Of a stretch of 64,000 nucleotides of DNA, positions 1 to 12,720 are shown piece after piece. The DNA comes from Fremontodendron californicum. Lineage: Eukaryota > Streptophyta > Magnoliopsida > Malvales > Malvaceae. The notes under the pieces are model-generated. The model was not told where the DNA came from, ran no database searches, and worked only from the letters and a program-made list of their open reading frames with translations. A program made the position numbers and the translations under genes. Position 1 is the first letter of the stretch, and the number at the start of each line of letters is the position of its first letter. The stretch spans positions 10,235,134 to 10,299,133 of the forward strand of contig JAULJL010000032.1 of NCBI GenBank assembly GCA_030761205.1, given 5' to 3'.

Positions 1-768
1 ATTACGACGCCTTTGGGACTTGTTACAAGCGAAACGATGTGCGTTCATCACCGCCCGATTTTTCAAAACTTAACCGGAACGTAAAATAGGTAACAAAAGG
101 TTAGAAATGTCCTTCCATGTGTTCCTAACTTCGGTATATCTATAAAAATTCAGCAGGGCTTAGCCTATGTTGGCTGTACAGCTCATTATATGTGGGTGAA
201 CGAAGTTCTAAAGACCCCGAATTGTTCCTCACTATCGTCGGTGAAGGCTAGTAAGGCACCCCGATAAAAACGGGTTCAATTCGTTAGAGTATATTTCTCT
301 AGCCCATGCGGATTGTTAATCAAGGGAGCTTAGGTAATTTATATTCCGGAAATATTTTGCTAACCCATGCGGATTGTTAATCACGAGAGTGTCGCTACTT
401 TATTTCCACTTAAAGGGACGAAACCCGGGTATAGGGCTCATGTTATGCAAATGCACATGTAGTGTGTGAGGAAGAACAACAAACCTTTTACTACCTATTC
501 TACAATCCTTATTCTAAATGCCCCGATAAAATTAAACAACATAAATCATCAATTAATCAAAAAATGAATATATGCACCAAAATAATCAGAGAACAATTAT
601 AATATGTATGCACATGAATATGGACATATTTAAGAGTATTTTATTATTTTAAAAATTCCCCTTTTTTTTTTTAAAAAAAATATGGGAATTAGAATTAAAT
701 ACCAATTAAACCAACAAAACCGAGACTTTGATAACATACGACTAATTCTAGGCCTGACTCTCTAAATG
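1..768 (-). other. Untranslated leader of an Ogre/Tat retrotransposon (partial)
   Basis: This stretch lies just inside the primer-binding site at 769-786, so for a minus-strand element it is the leader between the 5' LTR and the first gene, which would lie left of the window. I see no long open frame in it. A short direct repeat (GCCCATGCGGATTGTTAATC or near) occurs at about 304 and 364. Its assignment rests only on position next to the PBS. Confidence 0.55.
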
Positions 769-786
769 TCCCCAGCGGAGTCGCCA
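769..786 (-). other. Primer-binding site of Ogre-type element
   Basis: Read on the minus strand this is TGGCGACTCCGCTGGGGA, three bases from the LTR end TGT at 790. As far as I recall, Ogre elements use this PBS type, complementary to an arginine tRNA. It fixes the orientation: body to the left, 5' LTR to the right. Confidence 0.75.
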
Positions 787-789
787 AGC

Positions 790-3700
790 TGTCGCTACCT
801 AAAAAATAACAAGTCTCATCGCAAGACTTTATTATTCGTTAAGCGTGACATTAAAAAAATCGAAGAAAAGTCGACTTAATTCCTCTAGAAAAATGAAAAT
901 TTTGAAAATAACCTTGAAAAAGACATGGAGAAGCCACCAATCATTTTTGGCTAGGTGTGATCGGCCACCTATTAAAACCGATTTTATAAAACATTTAAAA
1001 ATTAATTAAAATATTTTTTAAAACCAATTTCAAGTATGCGTTTTAAACCAGAGAAATCAAAGAAGCTGGTTCGAAACTCGGTTACGTGTGGGGAAGGATT
1101 AGCCCTCAAACGCCCGTATAAAACGGTACCTTATTAATCGTGTGTTATCTCAAGTCGGTAAAAAGTTGATTTTTAACTTGGTATTTCAAGTTAGTTCCCT
1201 ATTTAAAGAAAAATAATTCCATTTTTAATTGAAAATGATCCGGAATTTATTAATTCAAAATTTTCCTATATTTCCCAACAAGCGTGGCAAAATATAGAAA
1301 CTTTTATTATTTTAGAAAATTTTACGAACCAATCTCGTTTTAAAGAAGATATTCCGTTATTAATGATAATTGATGATATCCTCCCCAACAAACCCGACAG
1401 AGAACTCATGAATCATTTTAACTCGGGAATATCTTTATTTTATTGAAAATCATTACCTTTTTCAAAACGTTTTAAAAAATATGAATATGTGTGACATAAA
1501 TAAAATGACATAGCAAAGTCTAGGTAATATAATGCAACCTAAATGGTATGATATAATTTAAAGGTCTTAGCATATTCTAAATGAAATGAAATATCCTAAG
1601 TTATATGATATATTCTAAATGAAATGAAATGACCTAGTTAATATGATATATTCTATATGAAATGTAATATCCTAAGTCATATGATATATTCTAAATGAAA
1701 TAAAATATCCTAAGTGACATAATATATTCTACATGAAATGAAATAACCTAGGTAACATAATATATTCTATATGGAATGAAATATCCTAAGTCACATGATA
1801 TATTCTAAATGGAATAAAATGATTTAAATGACATGGCAAATATAAATGATATGACATATAATCTAAATGATATGAAATGACATGAAACATAAAATACTGC
1901 TAACATATAATATGCATGAAAATAAAAATAAAAATAATAATGCATGAACAAAGTATATGCTAAATAATATGATAAAAATAACTAAATAAAAAGCATAGGA
2001 TATCATGAAATATTCAAAACCATATAACAATTAATATTATATAAAAAATTTAAATCAAAGATAATAATACCATCATGAAAATTAACATAGCAAAAATCAC
2101 ATATTATATAGTATGCATGAATATGGAAAATGCAATGCATGAGAATGTATTTTTTCCTTTAATTAAGAAAAACCGTATATCTAAAAAGATATCTGGCTAT
2201 CTTAGGAAAATATATGAAATTAAATATTCTAAAACCAAAATACTTTGTGATTGTTTGAAAACAATTTTGAAAAGCTTAGATTAAAAATAAAAACTTAGCT
2301 AAACCCTTTTTAAATGGCTCTAAATTCCTAAGTTTAAAATCCCGGACTTGACCACCCTTAACCCGAGATATAAAAAAACATTTTTAGAGTTTAAAAAAAC
2401 TTAGAAACTACCCTAAGTCAGTAGATAAACTTCCTAATCAGCCCCCTCTAAGTAACTTAACCAAAACAAAAAAAAATGATTTTCCTTCAAATTCAATTCT
2501 TCCTCTACTGTTCAGTTTTAAAGCACGATTGTTTACCCTATTTTAAAAAATTCAAAAAAATCTAAACAAAATATTGGAGACTCAGGACATGTAAAACTAC
2601 ACAGGAAAAAATCAGCTTAATTTTTTTATTAAAGATGACTACCCAGAAAAATTGGGAAATTACGAGTACTGGGTGAAAAAACTATTTTGCCAAAACACAT
2701 ATTTTTGCCTTTGATAAAATCATTTAAAAATCAAAGTAAAAATGTTAGAGACTCTCCTAAAGACTCACAAAGAGTAGCTAACACTTTTGAAAAGTTAGAC
2801 AAAAATTGGCTAAAAGTAAAAAAAATAAAAAAATCACAAAGGTAGAATAATCAGTTTTACAACTCTTTAATTTTCCACAAGTATGCTCAAGTGAGCATGA
2901 CTTTGAACCATTGATTGGTCTAAGTCATAAATCATGTGGAAATGACATGAAATGCATGATTTAAAACCTAAATGACATGAAAAATGCATGGCATGAATAA
3001 TATGGCCTAGACCTATAATGAACTTGCATGGCATTTATTGCAACCTAGGTCTAAAATGCATGAAATGCATGGTAATACAAGTACAACCTAAACCTAAAGA
3101 ATGCATGGAAATAACACAAACATATAGCATGCTAAAACAAAATACACAAAAACATATCATGGAAATGCAAACTTATCAACTAACAAGATGAAAATGCACA
3201 TGCAAAGCATAAAAAAAAAGGAGGAGCTGAATGGTCTATATGCTCAATGTGATCGAATCCTAGCATGACATTTTCATAAACACATGACATACTAAAATGC
3301 AAAGCTAAAAAAGAAACATGTTAAACCATGTAAACATGAAGTAAAGGCATGCACAAGACTAGACATTTTCACAAACACTTAGCATAGTAAAATGCAAATC
3401 ATGAACAACACAAAATGTTGAAAACAGAAAATTAAAAAATGTAAAAACAAGGAAAATAAACATGAATACTAGATGAAATAATCAATAATAGAGGTAAATA
3501 AGCAACAACATTAAAACAAGCTACATATTTTGTTATTTGAAGAAGCTATGTATATCAAAAACATGTTAGACACTACTAACGACATGAAACAAAAGCAAAA
3601 CAGCAACCATTAAAAAAAATAAGGCCATTTGGCCACTTAGAGAAAGAAAAAAAAATTGATTTTCCATAGTTTTTCAAGAAAGCATAAAGGAAGAACTTGA

Positions 3701-5124
3701 AAAGAATGCTTAAAAACACTTATTTTAAAATCAAAAACAAAAGAAACTCACCAAATATCAAATGAAAACAGCAAATCAAGAATGGAAATCAAGAAAAGTG
3801 CAAGAGTATGGTGCTTAAAGCAACCTCTAGAAGCTATATTGCAAGCTTTTTCTCTTCTAATTGTCTTTTCTTTTCTGAACTTTTCTTTTTTCCTTTAAAA
3901 AATGGAGAGAAAATCAGCCAAACAAGAGTGTGAATAATCTAAAAATGAAAGAGAGACCCCCTCTTCCTTGTAGTGGCCGAATGGTCTTTTAGATAGCTAG
4001 GATGTTGTCATTTTTTTCCAACTAATTTTGAACCAAAGGCTATTAATCCAAGAGGTTTAAAATGTGAAATTATTACCCTTAGATTAGGTAATCAGCTATC
4101 CACAATTACAGCTGTTCAAGAATCTTAAGCCATTATGTTGACATTCTCCCTCTTCATTCATTAGTCCATGTGGCTCAATTACAAAGGCTTCATCAAAAAA
4201 TTAACTATCATCCTCTTCATTGTTGGCCTTTTGATCAAAAATCAGAAAATATTTGCCCATCATTGAGCCTTGGCCGGCTGAAACCCCTCATCTTCCAGCC
4301 CATGCTACATTTTTTTAAAAGGCAAGAAAAGCCCTTTTCGGTTTCTTGGGTAAAATAACCTTTTTACCCCCCGAACATAAATAAATAGCAAAAGGACTCC
4401 AAATTCTAAATTTATTTTTTCAATACTTCCAAAATAATAAAAAATTGAATTCTGGATGTTTTCAAAAATTTTTGAGCCCATTTGCTATTTATTTGGATTT
4501 TTCCCCAAAATTGCCCTTTTGTGCTCCCAAACTTTACCATTTTTTAAACGAGCTCCAAATCCAGATTTTTCTTTACCAATCTCTTCCAAATAATTTAAAA
4601 GTATGATCTGGAAGTTTTCATAATTTTTGGAACTCATTTGGTATTTTTTTTAGATTTATCTGCTTGAATTACTGCATAGTGGGCCCGGGATTTGACCATT
4701 TTGCAAACGAACTCCGAATCCAAATTTTCTTTTTCCAATCTCTTCCAAATAATTTAAGAGTGAGATCTGTAAATTTTTAGAATTTTTGGAGTTCATTTGC
4801 TATTTTTTTGGGACTTATCTTCTTGAATTTCTACAAAGGGGAACCGAGATTTGACCATTTTGCAAACGAACTCCGTATCCGAATTTTCTATCGCCAATCT
4901 ATTCAAAATGATTTAAGAATAAGATCTGCAAATTTTCAAAATTTTTGGAGTTCATTTGCTATTTTTCCCAAATTTTCCAATTTTGCCCTTTTGTCTTCGA
5001 AACCCGATTTTGCTCAAAACAAGTTCGATTTTCAGATTTTCTTCAAACTGAGCCTTGGGCTATCCTTTTTTAATCACTACTCATCCATTAGGGGTTTTAG
5101 TCTTACCGAATCAGGCCAAGCTTC
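790..5124 (-). mobile_element. Truncated 5' LTR of an Ogre/Tat element
   Basis: It starts TGTCGCTACC beside the PBS and shares blocks in order with the LTRs at 14091-19216 and 51854-57392: the GTCGCCACCAATC-like and GGCCACCTATTAAAAC blocks, the 'CGGGAATAT' block, a methionine/histidine-rich ATG-repeat block (about 1500-1900), and a run of ATTTTTGGAGTTCATTTGCTATTTTT-like units at about 4450-4980. It stops at about 5124 inside the segment that in the complete LTRs is followed by another ~350 bp ending GTGTCTACA. The outer (U3) end is therefore lost, and the join to a pol fragment at 5125 is a rearrangement. No gene is supported inside it. Confidence 0.75.
1500..1890. repeat. Degenerate tandem repeat in Ogre LTR
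   Basis: Units of about 50-60 bp carry TCCTAAGT, GATATATTCT and AAATGAAATGAAAT, repeated about six times. The equivalent place in the other two LTRs carries a different but related array (14860-16380 and 52560-52830). Confidence 0.7.
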
Positions 5125-6900
5125 TTCTTGAGCTTTTGCATCCCTAGCCATATCAGGCCAATAGTGTGTCTTTGCAATCTTCTGTAGAGGTTTACCGGTT
5201 TTGTTGTCCCACAGGCCTTATCATGAACTTTTTCAAGTCTCTTTGCTGCTTCTTCAACGCCAACGCACCGAGCTAAGACCCTATTGAACTTTTTCAAGGT
5301 TTACCTGGAGTTCGTCGCTTGCTGATCTTAATGACAGCTTTATCTTTATCATTTTCGAACTTTATCTTTGAAGCTAGAGTGGCCAAAGAATCAGCATTTC
5401 GATTGGTAAACCTGTTGACATGGTTTAATTCCACATCAATTTCATCACACAGCTTCTGCACAAGGGACTGATAAGGTGCTAGGGAAATCTTCTTCAGTGC
5501 GAATGTCCAATCTGTATGTCGAACCACCAAATTTTAATCACCAACCATTTTTAACTTATTGATCTTCATTTCTTTAGCGATAGACAACCCTATCGTTAAG
5601 GCCTCATATCCAAAACTATTATTAGAGCATAGGAACTCAAATTTAAGCAATAAAGATGTTGGCTCTCATTTTGGTGATTTCAAAACTATTCCTACACCAC
5701 TTTATTCCTTGGTTGTGGATGATTCATAAAAGTATAAGGTCCATTGCCCATCTTCTATTGTTGCAATCTATTCTATCTCACCAGGAATTTCTTCAGAAAG
5801 CTTGACACAGTCTTTTGATAGGCCAGTAGATTTGCAAAAACTTGACCCTTTATCGCTTTGGGAGTGACACACATTCTATGTCAAATTCTGACAGCTGTAA
5901 CAACTATCGCGCTGTCCTTCCCAATAAGGCTGGCCTTGACAGCAAGTACCTTATCGGATTAGCCCCCACAACCAACTTTATCTTGTGCGCCAGCATATAA
6001 TGTCTTAACTTTTGGTCTGCATATAAATAGTATATAAGCGCTAAACAATTTTTCTCTGCTTTAGTGTATCTAGCTTCAGCTTCTTTGAGAATTCGACTTG
6101 CATAATAAATTGGCTTTTCTTGACCATTTTGATTATCCTGTGCTAGCACTATTCCGATAGCATTATCATTGAAAGCAAGATATAGCTTAAGTTCCCTACC
6201 TTCTATTGGAGCCATCATCACTGGGGCGTTCGCTAAGGTCTCCTTGATTTTCACAAAGGCTTGTTGATGGACCTCTTCCCATTTGTACTCCACCTTTTTC
6301 TTTAGCAATTCCATAAGAAGGGCCAATAAGGCTGCTAACCCTGGTAAAAACCTTCTCAAGTAGGAAGTTTTTCCTAAAAATGACTTCAACTTTTTCGCTG
6401 AGGTTGGCTCTGGCATATCGAGCACCGCTTTTGCTTTAGCTGGGTCTACATTCATGCCTTGTCAATTAACCAAATAACCAAGAAATTTCCCATATGTTTC
6501 TCCGAAGGCACACTTCATCGAGTTCTTATCTTCAGCTTGTATTCTCTGCATCTCTATAGGACTCGACGAAGCACTTCCACATGATCTTTCTTTTTCTTGG
6601 ATTTCACTACTATGTCATCAACGTAATCCTCCAATTCCTCATGCATCATATCATGAAAAATAGCAGTCATAGCACGTTGATAAGTAGCACCAGCATTCTT
6701 TAAACCAAAAGGCATAACTGTGTAATAGTTCTTACCTTTCGGAGTTCAGAAGGCAGTCTTTTTCGTATCCACAGGGTTCATCTTGATTTAGTTATAGCCA
6801 CTATACTCATCCCTAAATGAGAACATCGCATGCCCAGCTGTTGCGTCTATGAGAAGATCAAAGGGAAGTCATCTTTCGGAAAAGCTTTGCTAATCCGTGG
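5125..6900 (-). pseudogene. Broken Tat/Ogre-type pol fragment (RT, RNase H, second RNase H, start of integrase)
   Basis: Read right to left, the minus strand shows reverse-transcriptase segments (FPKDDFP near 6885, ATAGHAMFSF near 6830, then MPFGLKNAGATYQRAM and a YVDD-type site near 6620). RNase H follows (6455-5904, with the YYASRIL and EARYTKAEKNCLAL segments). A second, archaeal-type RNase H tail lies at 5530-5294 (ELNHVNRFTNRNADSLATLA). The start of an integrase zinc region is at 5297-5125. The order RT, RH, extra RH, INT is typical of the Tat lineage. Frameshifts and stops separate all blocks (for example at 6456 and 5903). It joins a truncated LTR on the left and probable mitochondrial DNA on the right, so it is an orphan fragment. 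Confidence 0.8.
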
Positions 6901-8510
6901 ACTAAGGGATGTAGGCCTAGGAAAACTGGAAATCAAGTTCTCGACGGGAAGGGAAGCCCGACTGTTCGTGTCGGTATTATACCCACAATCACTGACTCTT
7001 TCCCACATCTCGATCTCTAGAAGGCCTAATGAGTCGATCGCTCTTTCTTTTTGTCTCATCTCATGTTTATGAAGGAGAGGGGGCACATTGGGATTTGACT
7101 CTCATTATGGGCTCGCTTTCCTGGGGTGGGAAAGGCTCGCGGGCTGGGCGTAGACTAGTCTATTCAGGTATGGATCCCTAAAGCTAAAATGGAACTTAGG
7201 TTCCTACTGACTACATCAGAAGCGAAATCCTCGACTGAAAAAACAATGCGAGCTGTGATGGGGTTGCCTTAGCTGGTACATATGACAGGAATCAAGCCAT
7301 GGCCTGAGTCGATCGAGTGAAGATAAGCTATCTACTTTTTTCAGGGCCATATCTTGATGTAGAAAGGCAGTCTTGACTTCGGCCTTGAGGTGGGCTAACT
7401 CTTGAAGCGGATCAATTTCTTTGTATTGAGGGACTGGCGATTGTGGTGTCTTCGCATCCCCATAGCGGTGAAGCTCTCTCTTATTCTGGTTGAAAGTGAA
7501 GGAGAAGGAGAGTGAAGTGCGCAATCTCTCTGGTTTTTAGTCTACATAGATCTACTGATTTTTATGTACTCTCTCTAGTAGGAAAGATTAGTCCCAACCG
7601 AGTAGGCAGAAAGCTAAAAGGGGTTTTGGCACACTAAAGGCTTTGTTTTGCCCATTTCTGGGCATCCTGACCTTTTTAATCTCGTCTGAACAGTGGCTCC
7701 TTGTTAATCCATGCGGCGAAAGTTTAGTTGATGCTCTTCTCCATGTTCACCCTTATCACAGGATGGGTGTAGTTCAGAGCACATGATTTAAAGAAAGCAA
7801 GCCTGAGTCACATGCCCTACTCTCTATTTTAAGTTAGATGGCTTGTGATGTGCCAGGTCTATTTCACTGTATGGTTATAAAGCAAGTACGCCCCCATCTC
7901 TTAGGATTGAAATCCTGTCCCGAATCTCACGGGGAATGATTCATTATCATACGAGGGGGCAACAGTAAAACTATAGCTCGATTCGTTCCTCAGGTCTCCA
8001 AGCCTTTCTTTTTTGTCGCACTTCTGAACTCTCGCTCTTCAATGCCCCGATTGAATACATAGATAATTCATCAATAGTAGCATCTCTTTTATTCTTTCTT
8101 GCGACTAGCTATTTTCTTCCTAGAGAAAGATTATACTTCATAGCTAGAGAGCTATCATCTTTTGACTGTATCATGGAACTTCTTTTTCGATCCCTTCCCG
8201 CCGTTTAGGATTTGAGTAGCGGTTCGACAAGTTGAGACAAATGAATATTATGTCAGTGAAGCATCTGAGTAGCACCCATTTCCTGAGAGAAAAGCGCTTT
8301 CTAGTTGGATTCTTATTCATCGCAATATTGAAAATATGTCTCCCTTCAGTCGGCCCTCTCTTTGACCTAATACTTGTGCTACAGGAAAAGATACTACAAT
8401 TGCAAATGGCATTAGGTCTCTTTTGCTTAGTTCAACCATCGGCTATTGGGGACAGAAGAAGAGCTCCAGGAACGACTGACTTGTACAATTCGAAGCGCCT
8501 TATGCATCTA
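6900..8510. other. Probable mitochondrial DNA insert (NUMT), copy 1
   Basis: Base composition changes abruptly from about 30-35% GC in the flanks to near 45%, with none of the retrotransposon motifs seen on either side. Phrases such as the GGGTGGGAAAGGCTCGCGGG-like stretch near 7120 and TCTCACGGGGAATGATTCATT near 7925 have the look of non-coding angiosperm mitochondrial DNA. I recognise no standard mitochondrial gene. A short minus-strand frame at 7216-7524 includes KTAFLH, which may be a copia RT relic of the kind seen in plant mitochondria. The right edge is sharp: from about 8511 the sequence matches the Athila-like element copy at about 48871. The left edge could be off by 60 bases. A nuclear repeat of unknown type is the alternative. 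Confidence 0.5.
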
Positions 8511-10070
8511 AGGATCTCAATCAAAATAATGCATATTCAAACTTAATCTCAACTTCTCACATAGGATACTCTCATGATTTTCACTCAATATAGTAGTGGT
8601 AAGGTGTTTACACTCAATCAATCTCATGAAAACAGTCCTACCATATGCTTGCTTGTCCACCTATTCTCCACTATTTAGATCATACAACTTCATGAATCAA
8701 GAGGTTTTTATTCAAAGTTGTAATGGGGCAAAGGGATTTTTAATGTGGTTAAAGAATAAAAAGGAAAAGGATATTACAAAGGTTCAAAGATTTCATAGAG
8801 TTTAGAGACATAATAAGATTATACAAAGAAAACTTCTTAAAACTCTTATGAAGCACATCATAACATAGGCTAAATATTCATGTTGAGCCTTTGCTTCATT
8901 CTAACCAACTTTGTAACATCTTTTCTTTAACCAAAAGTTAAAAGATGATTAATTTCTTTTCTTTTTTTTTCATTTTTCAATATGGGAATGTATTTGACAA
9001 TGTTCCCTTTCTTTTTCTCTTGACTTTTGCCTTTCTCCTCCCCCACACTTATTTCTTGTTTCTAACCCAAATTTTTAATAGATATCCCTTGCTTATGCAA
9101 TATGTCTCAAAACATTCAATCCATCTTTAGAACAAGGGTAAAGATATAAGTGTATTTAGGCTAGGTGTAAGATGTGGTTACCAATGAAATAGCTTATTCA
9201 ATGTAGGCTCAAATTGGCTCACTAGGGGGATGTTCTCTTGGAACATCAATAGAGGATGGCTGATTTGGCCTTGGTGGTAAACCTAATGCCTCTATCATAT
9301 CCATGTTGTCACATGCATCAATATAGAAACATGTAATCATAAAAGCACACAAGAAAGAAATTGGATTGATATGTATAATGCATCAATCATATAGGCTCAA
9401 AACTCACAAGGATGTTTATACAAGTCAATATCAAGTCTAAACTTGCTTTTTTCTCAATCAACATATCATATTAACATTGGCTCATACAAAATACTATCAA
9501 ACTCAATTCTCATAATAAATCTTCTCAATAATAAACTAGTTTTAGACCTACACAATTCATATCTCATCATTTTATTGAAAGTAACTAAAACACACTAAAA
9601 TCAAACTAAAAAGACTCAAAACAAAACAAAACAAACTAAATAGAAGAAATCTTAAATTCTTCCCCCCACACTTAATTCTTACATTGTCCTCAATGTAATA
9701 CTATTAACCCAAATGAAAGAATCATGTGTAATAGAAAAGAACTAAAAAAACAAAAGAAGAAAAATAACTAAAGAAAACTATAGATAGAAGGATGGAGAGT
9801 AAGAAATAGCAAATCTAATTATAATGTGTGCTCTCCATCCATTTGGGTTGCCTCCCACTAAGCGCTTGGTTTAGTGTCCTCAGCCTGACATACTAAAACA
9901 CACAAACAAACAAACAAAATTAAAAACTCAAAACAAAACAAAACAAAACTAATGAAACATAAACAAACCTAAAAAAAATTAATAACAAAACAAAACAAAG
10001 AGAGAAAAGAAGAAAAATCAAATCTGATATGGCAGGTTGGCTAATCTCTGCCTCCCAATTAGCATTTGAT
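8511..10070 (-). mobile_element. Athila-like element 1: 3' non-coding region
   Basis: This matches about 48871-50300 of element 3 almost block for block: the TGCATATTCAAACTTAATCT start, the CTTGTCCACCTATTCTCCAC stretch, the 'CTCCCCCACACTTAT' motif and the 'CCCCCCACACTTAATTCTTAC' motif. It has no supported coding frame. The 3' LTR and about 380 bp expected to its left are missing, replaced by the mitochondrial-like DNA at 6900-8510. Two copies of the purine-tract-like CCCCCACACTTA lie at 9040-9051 and 9663-9674. Confidence 0.7.
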
Positions 10071-10071
10071 T

Positions 10072-11102
10072 TTATGTGTCCAACCTAACCAATTCGGGTT
10101 TAGGCATGAGACTTCCAGGATCTGTGCGTTTGGTAGGAAGCTTTCTTTGCACAACAGCAGATACATTCTCCACCACCATTATTATGTCATCACACTTTAA
10201 TTTGCTCTCGATGGTGTGTTGCTCATCAAGGAATGGTGCATCTCTTAGTACTTTCTTAATAACATCCACAAGCAAGCTGTTTAAGGTTTCCAGAATTTGT
10301 TGTTCATGTTCCTCCTTTTTGGACTTTGCAAATCTGCTAGGAAAAGGTGGAGAAGAAACATTAGTATAAATAGGAACCTTAAAAGTTACCTAAGGTGCCG
10401 AACTACTCTCAATATGAATGGTGGGTTCATTATCCTCAATAAGTGAATCTATCTTTGGTTTTGTTTCATCCTCAACTTGTTCCTCCTTCTTCAAGGTCAC
10501 AATAGTAGCAGTCTCCTTTGGGTTAATCACCAATTGGGAAGGGAGTGCTTGAGATCTTTATGCTACTAATTCCACCATACTACTAGCCAATTGGCTCATT
10601 TGCATTTCCAAACTTTGGATACTTGCCCTTGTTTCCTGGATATCGGCCTAAAATTTTTGTTGAAATTGCAAATTAGTAACAACAGAATTGACAAGATCTT
10701 CTAAAGCATTACCTCAGTTTTGAGGTGGTGGCTTAAAAAGATCTTGTTGTTGATCCCATGGTTGATTGAAGAAAGATTGATGAGTGTAATTGGCATGAGG
10801 ATCTACTTCTTGATAATTTCCCGAGTAGCCATAATTAGTATGATCCCACTATCCCGCATGTAAGTGTTTGAGTAAGGATCATAATATTGTTCTTGGAACC
10901 CTTGTTGGCCTTAAAATCCTCTTAAATCATAGGATTGTTCACAATTATTTTCTTGGAAGTATAGGCACAAATTAGTTGGATGATCCATCATAAAGCACAC
11001 TCCACACTTCCTTGATTGTTGAACAATACCCATGGCCAATTGTTGAACTATGGATGTGAGATTGGCTAGTTGGTTTTGAATGTTTGATGTAGCCCATGCC
11101 AT
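10072..11102 (-). pseudogene. Athila-like gag/protease relic of element 1
   Basis: The minus strand holds scattered gag segments. At 11102-10911 there is a SNIQNQLANLTSIVQQLAMG-type stretch followed by the knuckle-like CGVCFMMDHPTNLC. At 10275-10072 the frame contains ENVSAVVQRKLPTKRTDPGS, which in related elements precedes the aspartic protease. The protease active site itself is absent. Stops and frameshifts separate the blocks, and RT, RNase H and integrase are missing entirely. It is thus a non-autonomous or decayed copy. The same layout occurs in element 3. Confidence 0.7.
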
Positions 11103-11206
11103 CTCTCTTTGATTGGGTAGAAAAAAAAACCTATATATACAAAAAGAAAATTAATTAGAACTGAAAATAAGAATAAACCAAGTAACAAATAAATTAAAGG
11201 AAGCAA

Positions 11207-11224
11207 TCCCCGACAACGGCACCA
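11207..11224 (-). other. Primer-binding site of Athila-like element 1
   Basis: On the minus strand it reads TGGTGCCGTTGTCGGGGA, a one- or two-base variant of the aspartate-tRNA-type PBS TGGCGCCGTTGCCGGGGA recalled for Athila-related elements. It sits a few bases from the LTR edge at 11231. Confidence 0.75.
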
Positions 11225-11230
11225 AAAATT

Positions 11231-12720
11231 TGATGCACTCAAATTAGTGTATCTTATTTAACCTTGCACTAGAATAGTCAATTGTTAAGTATAGCAATAA
11301 GCAAGAGTCCAGTCCACAGGGATTAGGTTTTAATTTATAAGTTATTAGTTTATAACTTAAGTTCAAAGAAAATAAAAGTAAAAGAGGTTTTAAAGTAATT
11401 TTAAAATTAAAGTAAACAATAAAAGTAAGAATCAAATAAGTAAGAGAATATCAAATATGAGAAAATATGGTTAAGGTATCATTCGCCACCACTAGACATC
11501 ATTGAGAATCAATAATCAGATCTATCAACATTAATAATCTAGCAAAATTATCAATCGTAGATAATAACAAGCTCCGTTACCCCAATCTTGCCTTAATTCG
11601 TCGTTAAATAGAACAAGCTCTCTATTTAATCTATAACCCATTAGATAACCTAGAATAAGCTCTCTAGATTTAATGTAATAGAAGCTTTATGATGAGAAAG
11701 ATAGGTTGATCTAAGCAACAAACATATAAGCTTGGATTGTTTAAACCTATGTTATGTTCCACTTTACAATTATCGAAAACTTGACCATAATCATTAATTA
11801 CAAATTGCCACTTATGAATAGGAAATCAAGACAATTATGGATCAAGACTCCTAAACTAGCATTAGATAATTATCAAGATCTATCTAGTTGTACACCTAAA
11901 CAAATCAAGACAAATATCATAAACAATTTTAATGGAAGAACATAAGCAATTTTGATAGAAAACCAATGATAGATAGAATCTGAATATCAATTACACAACA
12001 TGTCTAGGGTTTTGAAATCACCCTTAACCAAAAATAAGTTTAGCCTAGCATAGGCATAATTAACATAAACATAAAAATAAAATAAAAGAATGGAGAAGAA
12101 GAATAATAATAATAATAATGATGATCCTTGAGTCTCCTCAAAAGATGTTAGTTTGAGGCTTAAAAATTGTTATTTATAGAGTTTTAAAACCCTGAGAACA
12201 AGTCTTTGCCGCACAAGTAAGTTAAGAGGTAGCAAATTATGTTTTCGGTAGTTTTTCCGGATTTTTTTTGCGAATTTTGGGTGCCATGACGCTGGAATTG
12301 GGCGTCGCGACGCCAGACACTCTACCAGCCATTTTTGCTGCTGCATCTTCTCACACTTCCTCAGCTGATTTGGATGGTCATTTCTTGTCCAATTTGGGCG
12401 TATAATATACCGTTGGAAAGGTATTCAAGTCAGATTCAAAAGTTAAGAGGAATTTTTTTTGAAAAAAGAATTTAACATCATGTTTTCTTAGTAACAAGCT
12501 CCGGAGGTCAAATCTGCCTGATTGCTTTGCACTAAGAATTTGATCTTTTTGACTCCCAAGTCTTCTTCCATCTTGTGATTATGATTTTGTAAGCTCTTTA
12601 ACATCATAATTGACATCTTTTCACTTCATTCAACATAATATAAGTAATCATAATAAAGATCGAAAACATAACTAAAACTAAGAATAGAAAAGACATAAAA
12701 TGTGTATTATATGAGCTTAT
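11231..12720 (-). mobile_element. 5' LTR of Athila-like element 1
   Basis: It begins TGATGCACTC next to the PBS and ends ATGAGCTTAT. In the related LTR at 46972-48488 the same end reads GAGCTTATCA, so the terminal CA is altered or missing here. It contains the shared marks of the family: CCACAGGGATT, 'CATTCGCCACCACTAGACA', 'GTCTAGGG', GTTTAGCCTAGCATAGGCAT and 'TATTTATAGAGTTTTAAAAC'. Its right end abuts the protease segment of element 2, which suggests that element 1 inserted there. The left target duplication cannot be tested because the left end of element 1 is lost. Confidence 0.75.
12171..12180 (-). promoter_or_regulatory. TATA box of LTR (element 1)
   Basis: The minus strand reads TCTATAAATA inside a block conserved with the LTR at 46972-48488 (47916-47925). 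Transcription would start roughly 30 bases to the left, leaving about 900 bp of R/U5. Confidence 0.5.

Noticed and set aside
2075..2284. 69-codon frame in the first Ogre LTR
   Set aside because: AT-rich LTR sequence, no counterpart frame in the matching part of the other LTRs.
6830..7086. Overlapping frames on both strands
   Set aside because: They cross the edge between the Tat RT fragment and the mitochondrial-like block; only the right-hand RT residues (FPKDDFP) are recognisable.
8232..8546. 104-codon plus-strand frame
   Set aside because: It runs from the mitochondrial-like block across the junction into the Athila-like element, so it cannot be one inherited gene.
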